Assembly (NCBI GenBank): GCA_004352715.1
Contig: SCFE01000095.1
Span: 478,618-542,617, forward strand
Length of the DNA: 64,000 nucleotides
Origin: Hofstenia miamia
Lineage: Eukaryota > Xenacoelomorpha > Acoela
Direction of reading: 5' to 3'
A program made the position numbers and the translations under genes. The notes under the pieces are model-generated. The model saw nothing but the letters and a program-made list of their open reading frames with translations. It did not search any database and was not told where the DNA came from. Shown piece after piece: positions 12,190-22,713 of this stretch (position 1 is the first letter of the stretch; every line of letters begins with the position of its first letter).

Positions 12190-13000
12190 GATACTGAAAC
12201 ATTCCCATCAGTATTTTCTAACAACGTGAATGGATTAAATAATAAATACTTAAATTGGAGTCTGGTATTAACTAAAAGTTGTACATGTGTAATGATTCAA
12301 GAAACTAAATTAACTGAATACATTCAAGATAAGGATGTACGCATTGATGGCTATCATATGATAAGACAGGTTAGAAATCTGAGAAATTTTGATGAAAAGG
12401 GGGGGGGGCGGAGGAATTGTTACATATATAAATAAAGCGTGGAGTATTACGAAACTCAACATTTTATTCCAATTATTTTGCAATAATCTAGAAATTACAG
12501 TCATTTCATCCCTACCAAAATTTCTGCCCGCAAATTACACGAGAGTAATAATTGGAAATATTTATATTCCGCCTAAAGCTAAAAAACATTTATGCAATGT
12601 GATCTTGAAAGACATTATGTGAATGGTATTTTCTAAATTTCCAAAGCCATTCTTGAATTTTGCTGGGGATATCAATCAAAAGAAACTTATTACTTTAGAA
12701 AATTATGGCTTAAAAAATATTACAGAAAATGAAATAACTTTTATGCCATTTAAAACTCAACCAGATGCAATCTATGTTACTAACAATGATATCTATTCGT
12801 TCAATAAGTGTGCACCAATTGGATCTATGAATGTAATGTACCATTTCAGTTTTGAATTATGGCCAAAAGAAACATGCGGAAAAAAGAAAAGACGTTCAAA
12901 ACAGCCTTATAAAGTAGAAATTTTGTATGATAAGTCAATTATTAATGAAAAATTAGCAACATGCGATTGGGAAGTTTTGTGTGATGGAAAAGAACAGACA
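12190..13000 (+). pseudogene. LINE AP-endonuclease (ORF2 N-terminus) remnant
   Basis: Apurinic-type endonuclease domain. NNVNGLNNKYLNWSLVL (the N.rgL..K block), MIQETKL (catalytic Glu of the QET block), DGYHMIR, then GGGIVTYINKAW after a frameshift at the G-run 12399-12406. Then IIGNIYIPPK, NFAGDINQKK (GDFN block, Phe to Ile) and DAIYVTNN. The SDH block is damaged (GSMNVMYHF). CDWEVL near 12970 fits the linker to RT. The coding is cut by the (TA)n array at 13001, so the RT is missing. Together with the upstream ORF1 it may be the 5' half of LINE family A. Confidence 0.8.
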
Positions 13001-13001
13001 G

Positions 13002-13063
<62 letters not shown>
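13001..13063. repeat. (TA)n microsatellite, long
   Basis: It truncates the endonuclease reading frame. The sequence just right of it contains cgtcaga, also present near the terminus of the 41.5-kb element, but this could be chance. Confidence 0.95.
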
Positions 13064-13067
<4 letters not shown>

Positions 13068-14003
13068 ATTCTAGAATCGTCAGAAAATGCATAACAATGG
13101 CATAAACCAGATTATAGCAATATACTGAGCTAGCATCTACTACGATGTAGGCAAAAAGATTCAATTTAACAATACGTGAGAAATTGGAGCAATTTGTAAC
13201 AGTGCATTATTTCAGAAAACATTAGTGTTTAGTAACGAGTGAGAATAACCAGCGACAAGTTGTAATTGCAAGTAATTGCGTCACTACTGTGAGAATAGAA
13301 TTTACACTATGACTAGTTTTGAGGTTGTATTGTGTAGCTTAGAAATTTATACATATTTTTAGTTGCTTAAAATGTTCAGACGTATATATACAAAGCATTG
13401 AAATTATATTGAAGCATTTAATCAAATTTTGCTCTTAAAAAATCAAGATGTAATATAATTTCTAAGATGTTCGTAAATAATTTGTGGAGAACTGTATACA
13501 TGTATAGAGACTATTGAAATAAATGATAAATAGCATTCAATAAAAGTGATAGTCCTATTTATGTTAAAAGATTTGAGTGCACGGAATTCCTAAAAATTAC
13601 ATTGTATTTGCTTAGGACCAATCTCATTCGACAAAAGCATAGATACACTTTGTATTCGTGACAATTGTCACAATTGTCATCACACTTGATTTAACAATTA
13701 ATTACTAAGTTTCACAAAGTGTATATAATTAAGAAACATTTTTACAACTCAAAGAAGCACTCTGCGCAGCATTTGGAAATACGTTCTCAGAAGCACTGGA
13801 AATCAAGAAAGTAAATATAATGTGCGTTGAAATGTTTTATGGCCCAAAAAGTAGTCAGTAACATCTATTAGACGAAAAAATTCTAGAGAATCTAGAGAAA
13901 TCAAAACACATATATGTCACTCAATCGTTGTCATACAAACAAATAACGCTTTTAAAACGGAATAGGTTATAATTTTCAAATTGTGTTAAAATATTATAGA
14001 TGA
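13064..14003. other. anonymous DNA
   Basis: No coding or RNA signal recognised. Confidence 0.4.
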
Positions 14004-14172
14004 AAATTTAATTCTATCATCTGACATTTATGAGAAATTTCCGCAAACGGATGCAACTTATTACAATCTCCTCTTACATTTGATGTCGTTTTGTAATAAT
14101 TTATTAGCAAAATTTAGAGTATTGGTACAGGACATTGTATTTAAATCTCATTTTCAGTGTGTCGAATATGAC
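14004..14172 (+). repeat. inverted repeat arm, left
   Basis: Matches the reverse complement of 15581-15749 at roughly 75-80% by eye, sharing atttccgcaaacggatg, caatctcctctt and agagtattggta. The arm keeps a coding flavour: it reads EISANGCNLLQSPLTFDVV in the frame that is also open in the other arm. Family unknown. Confidence 0.75.
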
Positions 14173-14311
14173 CATTATGTATTAGTAATAACTAACAATA
14201 GAAAAATAATTTTTCCTTAATAAAATATGTTCGAAAATGAATGCATTCAGAAATTTTTAAGAAAAAAGAGCTATGCTTATAAACAAAAGCAAATAATAAT
14301 AATAAAAATAA

Positions 14312-14318
<7 letters not shown>

Positions 14319-14344
<26 letters not shown>

Positions 14345-14431
14345 NNNNNNNNNNNNNNNNNNNNNNNNNNNNNNNNNNNNNNNNNNNNNNNNNNNNNNNN
14401 NNNNNNNNNNNNTATATATATATATATATAC
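14319..14431. repeat. (TA)n flanking a 68-N gap
   Basis: TA arrays lie on both sides of the N run 14345-14412. The true content may be a longer array or a small insert. Confidence 0.9.
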
Positions 14432-15549
14432 ATGTATCTGAACTCCGAACACAAAATTATTTATATCTATAGAGCACATATATATGCATGTACACAAATG
14501 ATAATAGACCCAAATTCCAATATGCAATATAATAAATTTAGAAAAGTCAAATTATTTTGACTTTAAAGTACTACGGAATTGATGCTGTGTGGTTTGCCTG
14601 GTGTCGCTTTCTATATGTTTTGAAAATAAACATTTTGAATCGATATTTTTTTCAAGGCATCCTTGTGCACATGTAGTAGGGCTAAGTACGCTCGGGACAT
14701 ACTATTGCAGCCTAGTATCCTAATACTGAAAATGTATCGAAATAACATCGAGATTGATATAAATAGATTTTAGACGTGGAAAGCATATATATGATTAACA
14801 TAAACGAAATTTTAGTTAATATATATATAAATATAAGCATGTACAATCATTTATATGGCTATCATTGAATTCCCAATTTTAATTTTTGAACAATCGAACT
14901 TTTATGATTATCTTTCAAAGAGGGCTCTAGATAAATAATAAAAGTCATGATATACATAGCCTATATATATATATATTTATCTTTTTTTAAAAGATGAGGA
15001 TATATCTAGCACATCCTCATCTTAAAAGAGATATAGTTTCATTTAAAGAAGGCAATTTTGTAGAAAATAGCTCTTGAAATGAAAATTTGTGGTAGAGCTT
15101 AGCTTTACGATTTTTTCAAGCAAAGTTCTGAAATAAAATTTTCACTTATAATTTTGTAAAATATCAATAGTATTTATATATGACACTAAGAATCTCTTTT
15201 ATACTTTAAACCATACGAATTAAATGCTGTATGCAAATTATGATTGCTTGCATTTAAGATATCGAGTTACTATTAGCATTAAACATATTTTTAATAAAAA
15301 TTTGACAGAAAATTGGAATTTTTTCTTCGCAGTTTCAATTTCAGATATCAATGCATGTAAATTTAATAATTTTAATAAAAAATATAAATTCATTAAGTTG
15401 CAAAGTGAAATAAATTAAAAATGCTCAGCATTGTTAAAAATATTATCATAATAAAAGCCAGTTTCCCTTATAAAACTATTTAGTGACATAACATCATGTA
15501 TAAAGGACATAGCAAAAGAGTAAATGACACTCAAATAACATATCGTTTG
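14432..15549. other. anonymous DNA with one hairpin
   Basis: No gene recognised. A perfect 11-bp inverted repeat (aagatgaggat / atcctcatctt) at 14991-15001 and 15013-15023 could form a hairpin with an 11-nt loop. Confidence 0.45.
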
Positions 15550-15575
15550 ATATATATATATATATATATATATAT
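15550..15575. repeat. (TA)n microsatellite
   Basis: Adjoins the right inverted-repeat arm. Confidence 0.95.
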
Positions 15576-15580
15576 TGTCA

Positions 15581-15749
15581 TATTCCACACACTAAATATG
15601 ACATTTAAATAAAATGTCCTTTACCAATACTCTAACTTCTTGCAAATCAATGCGTAGGTGATCAGAAAATACATCAAATTCAAGAGGAGATTGAATAAAT
15701 TTCCATCCGTTTGCGGAAATTACTCTTAAATATCAAATGATAAAATTGA
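15581..15749 (-). repeat. inverted repeat arm, right
   Basis: Reverse-complement partner of 14004-14172. On the minus strand it is open for about 45 codons (ISANGWKFIQSPLEFDVFSD, later LQEVRVLVKDI). It lies tightly between (TA)n arrays at 15550-15575 and 15752-15770. The frame is shared by both arms, which suggests the ancestor was coding. Confidence 0.75.
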
Positions 15750-15751
15750 AA

Positions 15752-15770
15752 ATATATATATATATATATA
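15752..15770. repeat. (TA)n microsatellite
   Basis: Left boundary of the element 15771-16642. Confidence 0.95.
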
Positions 15771-16642
15771 CTTACACTTAAGTAGAAATTAGCGCCATTT
15801 TTAGCATTTCTGAGGGGACAGAAAGCAATTTTTTTCAATTTGTTTAGAAAACCTTGAATGTGTTTGTATTATAAAATAAATATTGGATCAATAAAAGAAA
15901 GTTTCTAAAAATTTAATTAGACTTTAGAGTAACTTATATAAAATTTATTAAACAAAATTTATGTATGGCGCTATGTCTTTTCCATGTTTTTGTTACTACA
16001 CAAAACAGAATATTGATAACACTTAAGATTAATTAAATTTAAAAAGGACAAAGTATTAGAAATCCCTTGGCTAACAAAAACATGAATTTTTCCTACAAAA
16101 TCCTGAATGTAAGCAACGCTGCAGTCTACTGATTTAACCATCCTACATGTTGAAAAAATTATAGACTATTATTGCAATGCCTGAAATAAAATCATTGGTT
16201 TTTGGCCAATGAGCTCCTCTAAATCTCGTCAAAAATAAAAAAGCGCAAGGGAAATATAATAAATATATTAATTTTAGAGTTTACATGAACTGTTGGCTTA
16301 TTTTTCTTTACTACACATTTGCAATTAGCTATGCAATGGTTTCTTGTTTTAATTTAGTGCATGAAAGTGTTAATACAGCTTTGTACTTATAGATTTTTGA
16401 AATGAAATGTCCAACAATATCAATTTATGCATATAATAAATTTGACGTTTTACACTGATAAAAACTATTCTTACAGCTAGTTTATGCTAGCTTCAAACGT
16501 TAAAAAATACTTTGTATAATGAAAATGAAGTTTATTTTACCAAAATTGGCCATATTTTTACTGGCAAAGCGCCAATATAATTTTTGGTATAATGACAAAG
16601 CGCCAAATATAAATGGAAAAATGACAAAGCGCCTAACATAAG
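15771..16642. mobile_element. (TA)n-bounded non-autonomous element with GCGCC subterminal motifs
   Basis: About 870 bp between TA arrays. The right end carries three direct copies of CAAAGCGCC (16564, 16595, 16625), spaced about 30 bp. The left end has AGCGCCATTTTTAGC at 15790. An internal ggcgctatgtc is at about 15966. No coding. The arrangement resembles transposase-binding subterminal repeats. Similar GCGCC motifs occur at both ends of 29592-30657. Confidence 0.5.
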
Positions 16643-16652
16643 TATATATATA
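16643..16652. repeat. short (TA)n between two elements
   Basis: Shared boundary of 15771-16642 and 16653-18471. Confidence 0.85.
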
Positions 16653-18466
16653 TGCACATATATCTCGCTATTTGTTCAACGAAATAAGAAAAATTTGGAA
16701 CAAAGAGCGAGCAAGGTTGCTTATTTTAGTGAAAAAATTGCGAATTTCTGAAATTTGTACAATGTTAATCTTTATTGCTTAAAGGTTGCTATATTTATGC
16801 TTAGCAGTGTATTAAAAGATATTTATCACATTTCTTGAAATAATTTTCAAAACACTTGATAAAATCGTAAAACAATCGACTTACACTTATATCTCGCTAT
16901 TTGTTCCACCTCTACAAAAGATGATAATTATGAAGTAAATATAATGATAATTTTACTACTTTAACCCCATCGGGTGTGAATTAGATGCCTCCATTATATC
17001 TTGAGTGTCTGTACTCAGAATTTTCAGAAATATTGGTGTTAAAAACTTCTACTAATCCCATCACTTTTCCAGTTTTTTATGTAAATTTGCTCATGCATGT
17101 AATGGAATTTATGCAATAACAATATTAGCATCATAAATTTATGTTGAAACAATTAAGATCTTTACATAAAGGACACAATTTTCCATTGGAACGTTGTGGT
17201 CGTCAATGAAAATTTATTTATATGAAAAGTTTCAAAAAAGCTTTGCTAAAATAATTGGTCACAGCAATATTTTTAACAATATTTATTCTTTAAATATTGA
17301 ATATTTTTCATTATTTAGTGTTACAGTTTTAGTGAAAAATGAATTTAGTATCTAAATGAAATAAAGAAGCGCGTAAACACGTATTTACCATAAATCGTGC
17401 GCTTTGGAGGCAATTAGGATGTATTCATTTAGGTTAGTTGTACAAAGTAATTAATGCAAGGAACATTCATTTCTATCTCATAGTCACCAACTATTTACTA
17501 CACAGAGAGGCGGTAGATAAAATCAATAATTAGGATGGAACTAATTACATAATGCTTTCTTTCATATTCCTATAAATCATACATATGGGAAAAATGTTTA
17601 ATTTTGTGAATAATTTGTTGCAAAGACATTACTTACCAAAGTTGAATAACGATTGATTATAGTTATATATGTTTTGAATATAGTCTATGGTACTTAACCT
17701 AGGAAGCATTTTCTATCTGTAGTAAGACAATGTTCTTAACACCAAATATTTTCAAACTATCAAAGTATTACTGTGTTAGTATGCATTGTATTAATAATAC
17801 ATTGTATTTTAAACTGATTAAATTGCTCAATGATATTCGCATACACATTATGAAATGAAATAATGTTTTAATATTGTAAATTTGCAATTTTCATAAATAC
17901 ATTAGATTTTCTTTAATTCTTTTTGTCTGTTAAGCAATAGTTTTGCTTTATTTTACGGCAGTAAATTCTTCGAATTACTTTACAGAAGTTTAGGACTCCA
18001 ATTTGCAACCGAAAAAATTAGAAATTAAACGACCAAACACGTCTGGCTCATTCCTCCAATTTATGTGCAATGGGCTCGGATTTTTATCAATTTTGTATTA
18101 ATATATATACTTTCTCTTACTTTGATATTTTATAACATGAATTTTGTCATTAATTAGAATAATTCTACATCAATAAACAATAAATCCGATTTAGTTATGA
18201 AGATATGTAATTGATTCCAATTTTTTTCACTATTGTTTCAATTATATGTTTGAATTTTTTTATAAAAACTTTCTTGCAATGGTTTTATCTATGAACAGTA
18301 CAATTTTGGGAGAAAATATTTTTTGGTAAAAAAATACAAAAAGCAAGATAAATGTGCAAAAGTTTCAAAGAGCGAGATATATATGAAATTGCAACAAAAA
18401 GCGAGATATTTATAAAAGATTGAACAAATAGCGAGATATAATGTTGAGGGTTAAACAAAGAGCCAG

Positions 18467-18471
<5 letters not shown>
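16653..18471. mobile_element. (TA)n-bounded non-autonomous element with GCGAGATATA subterminal repeats
   Basis: About 1.8 kb. The left end reads tatctcgctatttgttc (about 16661), with caaagagcgagc at 16700 and another inverted-sense copy at about 16889. The right end carries four copies in the opposite sense (18366, 18393, 18423, 18454: caaagagcgagatata, caaaaagcgagata, caaatagcgagata, caaagagccagata) with 27-31 bp spacing. The two ends are therefore inverted relative to each other, as expected for subterminal binding sites. The interior is AT-rich and has no protein match that I can see. It lies in what would be the first intron of the receptor gene at 18574. Confidence 0.55.

Positions 18472-18501
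<30 letters not shown>
18472..18501. repeat. (TA)n microsatellite
   Basis: Right boundary of the 16653-18471 element. Confidence 0.95.
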
Positions 18502-18503
<2 letters not shown>

Positions 18504-18573
18504 AATTTTCTCTCTTCACATTATTATCACAGATATTCTTAAAAATGTAATTTCTAATTAAGTAAAAATTTAC

Positions 18574-18894
18574 CACTGAGAAGAACCTTCCGCACGTAAG
18601 CAAGCAAACAAGTAACACATATGACGTAGATATTGCAAAGTCTGCACCATTGCTAATGATCAAAACTAAAGAATAACATGGGAAATACAAAAAAATGAAC
18701 TGTTGTGTGAAGTAGAATGCGCTTGCAATTAAATCAACACCACTGATAGACACCAGCATGAGATATTTTGCTTCCAGCTTTTTTGTATGCCACGTGTATA
18801 CCAAAATCACAAAAACTGCGCCAATGAAGCCAATGAAATTCACGGATACTTCTAAAAGCGAGTAAAGGGAAAAAGAATCGAAAGGAGACGTCAT
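18574..18894 (-). CDS. rhodopsin-like GPCR, first exon (TM1-TM3)
   Basis: Minus-strand exon beginning MTSPFDSFSLYSLLEVS. It encodes three hydrophobic helices: about residues 19-36 (TM1, IGFIGAVFVILVY), 43-70 (TM2, containing SGVDLIAS, the site of the conserved LAxxD Asp) and 75-100 (TM3). It ends CGRFFSV, which aligns with the end of TM3 (C-DRY-xxV), with Gly in place of the DRY Asp. A GTG/GTAAAT donor follows directly, giving an exon of exactly 107 codons that stops at a position often interrupted by introns in this superfamily. The TM1 Asn is not evident. The remaining exons were not found: the (TA)n-bounded element begins about 75 bp into the intron. Ligand unknown. It could be a receptor fragment or an intact gene with a distant second exon. 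Confidence 0.6.
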
Positions 18895-19338
18895 TTTGCA
18901 ACGATGAGTGAACTAATGAAATTGATAGAAGCAAATTTTCCCGAGATGTTACTACAACCAATTAGATTCGATTATTAAAATTACAACGCTACTTTCAGGT
19001 TTTCATGTATTTCACTTTTGTATTACTATTTTTTACATTCGCAATACCTGCAGAAAAGCATGCGACACTACTTATATACCATTCTTAATAAATTATATGT
19101 GAACATGATTTACAACATCTATAGTAAAAAAACACTGAAATTGGTTTCAGTAATAATGCCCTTAGCACTTACAAGATGACATCTGTCCATAATTAGTTTC
19201 TCATTTTATAATTTAGGAATATTTGTGTTACAGTGTATACGGCTGTATGGCATTGTACATTGTAGTTAGACTCCTGACAATCTCATATTTCGTTTTAAGC
19301 GTTAGGCATAATTCCCAATATTTTTCATTCCTTTATAG

Positions 19339-19454
19339 AAAGATCATTTCCATCCGCTAAACAAGAAAAAAGTTTACGCGGAATTTAAAACTCTTTAATA
19401 AGATGAAAGGGCCGCATGCCGCAATAATTTTTGGTCAAGAAGAATTCAAGGAAG
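19339..19454 (+). CDS. candidate exon with strong splice signals
   Basis: Acceptor ttcctttatag at 19328-19338 and a near-consensus donor GAAG/GTAAGT at 19455. The ATG at 19403 opens MKGPHAAIIFGQEEFKE and continues into the donor with phase 1. It could be a first coding exon preceded by a spliced or trans-spliced leader. Not recognised by family. It lies on the opposite strand, about 450 bp from the receptor start, head to head. Confidence 0.3.
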
Positions 19455-19588
19455 GTAAGTCTTCTAAACTAAACTTTTGAGTTTGCTTTGGAATAGAAAC
19501 TTATCACAAAAACACAAAAAAAGATTTATGTCGAATTGTGATAATTTTTAGTTCAATAAATACTCAGAATTGTGTTAATTTGCAGTTA

Positions 19589-19592
<4 letters not shown>

Positions 19593-19620
<28 letters not shown>

Positions 19621-20636
19621 NNNNNNNNNNNNNNNNNNNNNNNNNNNNNNNNNNNNNNNNNNNNNNNNNNNNNNNNNNNNNNNNNNNNNNNNNNNNNNNN
19701 NNNNNNNNNNNNNNNNNNNNNNNNNNNNNNNNNNNNNNNNNNNNNNNNNNNNNNNNNNNNNNNNNNNNNNNNNNNNNNNNNNNNNNNNNNNNNNNNNNNN
19801 NNNNNNNNNNNNNNNNNNNNNNNNNNNNNNNNNNNNNNNNNNNNNNNNNNNNNNNNNNNNNNNNNNNNNNNNNNNNNNNNNNNNNNNNNNNNNNNNNNNN
19901 NNNNNNNNNNNNNNNNNNNNNNNNNNNNNNNNNNNNNNNNNNNNNNNNNNNNNNNNNNNNNNNNNNNNNNNNNNNNNNNNNNNNNNNNNNNNNNNNNNNN
20001 NNNNNNNNNNNNNNNNNNNNNNNNNNNNNNNNNNNNNNNNNNNNNNNNNNNNNNNNNNNNNNNNNNNNNNNNNNNNNNNNNNNNNNNNNNNNNNNNNNNN
20101 NNNNNNNNNNNNNNNNNNNNNNNNNNNNNNNNNNNNNNNNNNNNNNNNNNNNNNNNNNNNNNNNNNNNNNNNNNNNNNNNNNNNNNNNNNNNNNNNNNNN
20201 NNNNNNNNNNNNNNNNNNNNNNNNNNNNNNNNNNNNNNNNNNNNNNNNNNNNNNNNNNNNNNNNNNNNNNNNNNNNNNNNNNNNNNNNNNNNNNNNNNNN
20301 NNNNNNNNNNNNNNNNNNNNNNNNNNNNNNNNNNNNNNNNNNNNNNNNNNNNNNNNNNNNNNNNNNNNNNNNNNNNNNNNNNNNNNNNNNNNNNNNNNNN
20401 NNNNNNNNNNNNNNNNNNNNNNNNNNNNNNNNNNNNNNNNNNNNNNNNNNNNNNNNNNNNNNNNNNNNNNNNNNNNNNNNNNNNNNNNNNNNNNNNNNNN
20501 NNNNNNNNNNNNNNNNNNNNNNNNNNNNNNNNNNNNNNNNNNNNNNNNNNNNNNNNNNNNNNNNNNNNNNNNNNNNNNNNNNNNNNNNNNNNNNNNNNNN
20601 NNNNNNNNNNNNNNNNNNNNATATATATATATATAT
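19593..20636. repeat. (TA)n flanking a 1000-N gap
   Basis: TA arrays lie on both sides of 19621-20620. The gap is exactly 1000 N, so its length is a placeholder. The long frames crossing it are artefacts. Confidence 0.9.
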
Positions 20637-21395
20637 AACTCATGGTTATGTCATTCGTCATAGTCACCATTACATATGAAATACACTCAATAGATTAGTG
20701 GCTGAATATTTTGAGATTTAAAGCATTAAAAGTATTTAATTGAAAAAAATTTTTGTGTGTGATGTAGTTTAGCTAATTCTTTAAATTGGAAGTTTTGTTA
20801 CTACAGTAGCATAGAGTACGACTACTTTTTAGGAAATTCTATGTCAAATTCATTGACTTACCTGAAGAGAATTTGTACAAATTTCACAATATATGACCTT
20901 GTGTACACCCATGTACATGTATTTAAATTTGTACTTCATAATTTTTCATTCTTGGTTATTACAATGACTTTAATCAAGACAACTAGCAAATTTTATTCAT
21001 TTCTATGAGCTTGTATTCAAAATTATTGCATGTACTGCACCTTACAGTGCTTAAGAACATTCTGCATAACGACTTTTTTTGCATTGCATATCTGGTTCAC
21101 ATTTTTCTTTTGATATACCTACCGATTTCATCATAGGCCCCGCGAGCTGCGGCATTTACATCTAAAATCAAACACTTCCTTATTTCTAATATTGGTCAAG
21201 ATCTTTAATTTGTTTTTTTTAATAATCTTAAATCGATTTATTTTGTTTTCTATTTAAATAGTAGTTTCAGTTCAATTCAAATTTGATAAATATCTTTTGA
21301 ATACATGAACTTAAATAACTACATATCTCACCGAACCATATGCAGTCATTATTAAAGCTGACTATGAAATTGTATTTCGTGTTGTCCGCAAGCTT
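20637..21395. other. anonymous DNA with one candidate micro-exon
   Basis: Nothing recognised except the 39-nt candidate exon on the minus strand listed separately. Confidence 0.4.
21123..21161 (-). CDS. candidate 39-nt internal exon
   Basis: Minus strand: acceptor tttgattttag, then 39 nt that are clearly GC-richer than the surroundings, then donor ATCG/GTAGGTA. In the only fully open frame (two bases in) it encodes VNAAARGAYDEI. The composition contrast and paired splice sites are the evidence. The gene is unknown. Confidence 0.3.
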
Positions 21396-21500
21396 TGTCT
21401 AGCATGGATGAGCCCTCTTTGCAATAGCAGGCTCATAAATGGGGTCAAACAGGGCGGTTTGCTGTGCACATGACACAGTATGAGCTTGTATGGTTTACTG
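21395..21500 (+). pseudogene. short LINE RT fragment
   Basis: NSRLINGVKQGGLLCT matches the NGVKQGGVLSP block B of non-LTR reverse transcriptases. Only this block is readable. Stops follow at once. Confidence 0.6.
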
Positions 21501-21642
21501 CTACTGTTTCAGTCTAAAATTGTACTCACTCCCAAGTTTGTTATATAAATGTAATAGAGCGATCTGCTAATAGCAAAGTAATGTTAATAATATGTAGATT
21601 TGGAGGGTAATTGAAAGGATATTAATGGTTAAATATCCTAGC

Positions 21643-21648
<6 letters not shown>

Positions 21649-21680
<32 letters not shown>

Positions 21681-22713
21681 GATGATGANNNNNNNNNNNN
21701 NNNNNNNNNNNNNNNNNNNNNNNNNNNNNNNNNNNNNNNNNNNNNNNNNNNNNNNNNNNNNNNNNNNNNNNNNNNNNNNNNNNNNNNNNNNNNNNNNNNN
21801 NNNNNNNNNNNNNNNNNNNNNNNNNNNNNNNNNNNNNNNNNNNNNNNNNNNNNNNNNNNNNNNNNNNNNNNNNNNNNNNNNNNNNNNNNNNNNNNNNNNN
21901 NNNNNNNNNNNNNNNNNNNNNNNNNNNNNNNNNNNNNNNNNNNNNNNNNNNNNNNNNNNNNNNNNNNNNNNNNNNNNNNNNNNNNNNNNNNNNNNNNNNN
22001 NNNNNNNNNNNNNNNNNNNNNNNNNNNNNNNNNNNNNNNNNNNNNNNNNNNNNNNNNNNNNNNNNNNNNNNNNNNNNNNNNNNNNNNNNNNNNNNNNNNN
22101 NNNNNNNNNNNNNNNNNNNNNNNNNNNNNNNNNNNNNNNNNNNNNNNNNNNNNNNNNNNNNNNNNNNNNNNNNNNNNNNNNNNNNNNNNNNNNNNNNNNN
22201 NNNNNNNNNNNNNNNNNNNNNNNNNNNNNNNNNNNNNNNNNNNNNNNNNNNNNNNNNNNNNNNNNNNNNNNNNNNNNNNNNNNNNNNNNNNNNNNNNNNN
22301 NNNNNNNNNNNNNNNNNNNNNNNNNNNNNNNNNNNNNNNNNNNNNNNNNNNNNNNNNNNNNNNNNNNNNNNNNNNNNNNNNNNNNNNNNNNNNNNNNNNN
22401 NNNNNNNNNNNNNNNNNNNNNNNNNNNNNNNNNNNNNNNNNNNNNNNNNNNNNNNNNNNNNNNNNNNNNNNNNNNNNNNNNNNNNNNNNNNNNNNNNNNN
22501 NNNNNNNNNNNNNNNNNNNNNNNNNNNNNNNNNNNNNNNNNNNNNNNNNNNNNNNNNNNNNNNNNNNNNNNNNNNNNNNNNNNNNNNNNNNNNNNNNNNN
22601 NNNNNNNNNNNNNNNNNNNNNNNNNNNNNNNNNNNNNNNNNNNNNNNNNNNNNNNNNNNNNNNNNNNNNNNNNNNNNNNNNNNNNNNNTATATATATATA
22701 TATATATATATAT
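21649..22713. repeat. (TA)n flanking a 1000-N gap
   Basis: TA array, then atgatgatga, then 1000 N (21689-22688), then a second TA array. Placeholder gap. Confidence 0.9.

Noticed and set aside
13064-13110. Possible terminus of a relative of the 41.5-kb element (cgtcaga after a TA array)
   Set aside because: Only seven matching bases and no partner terminus was found.
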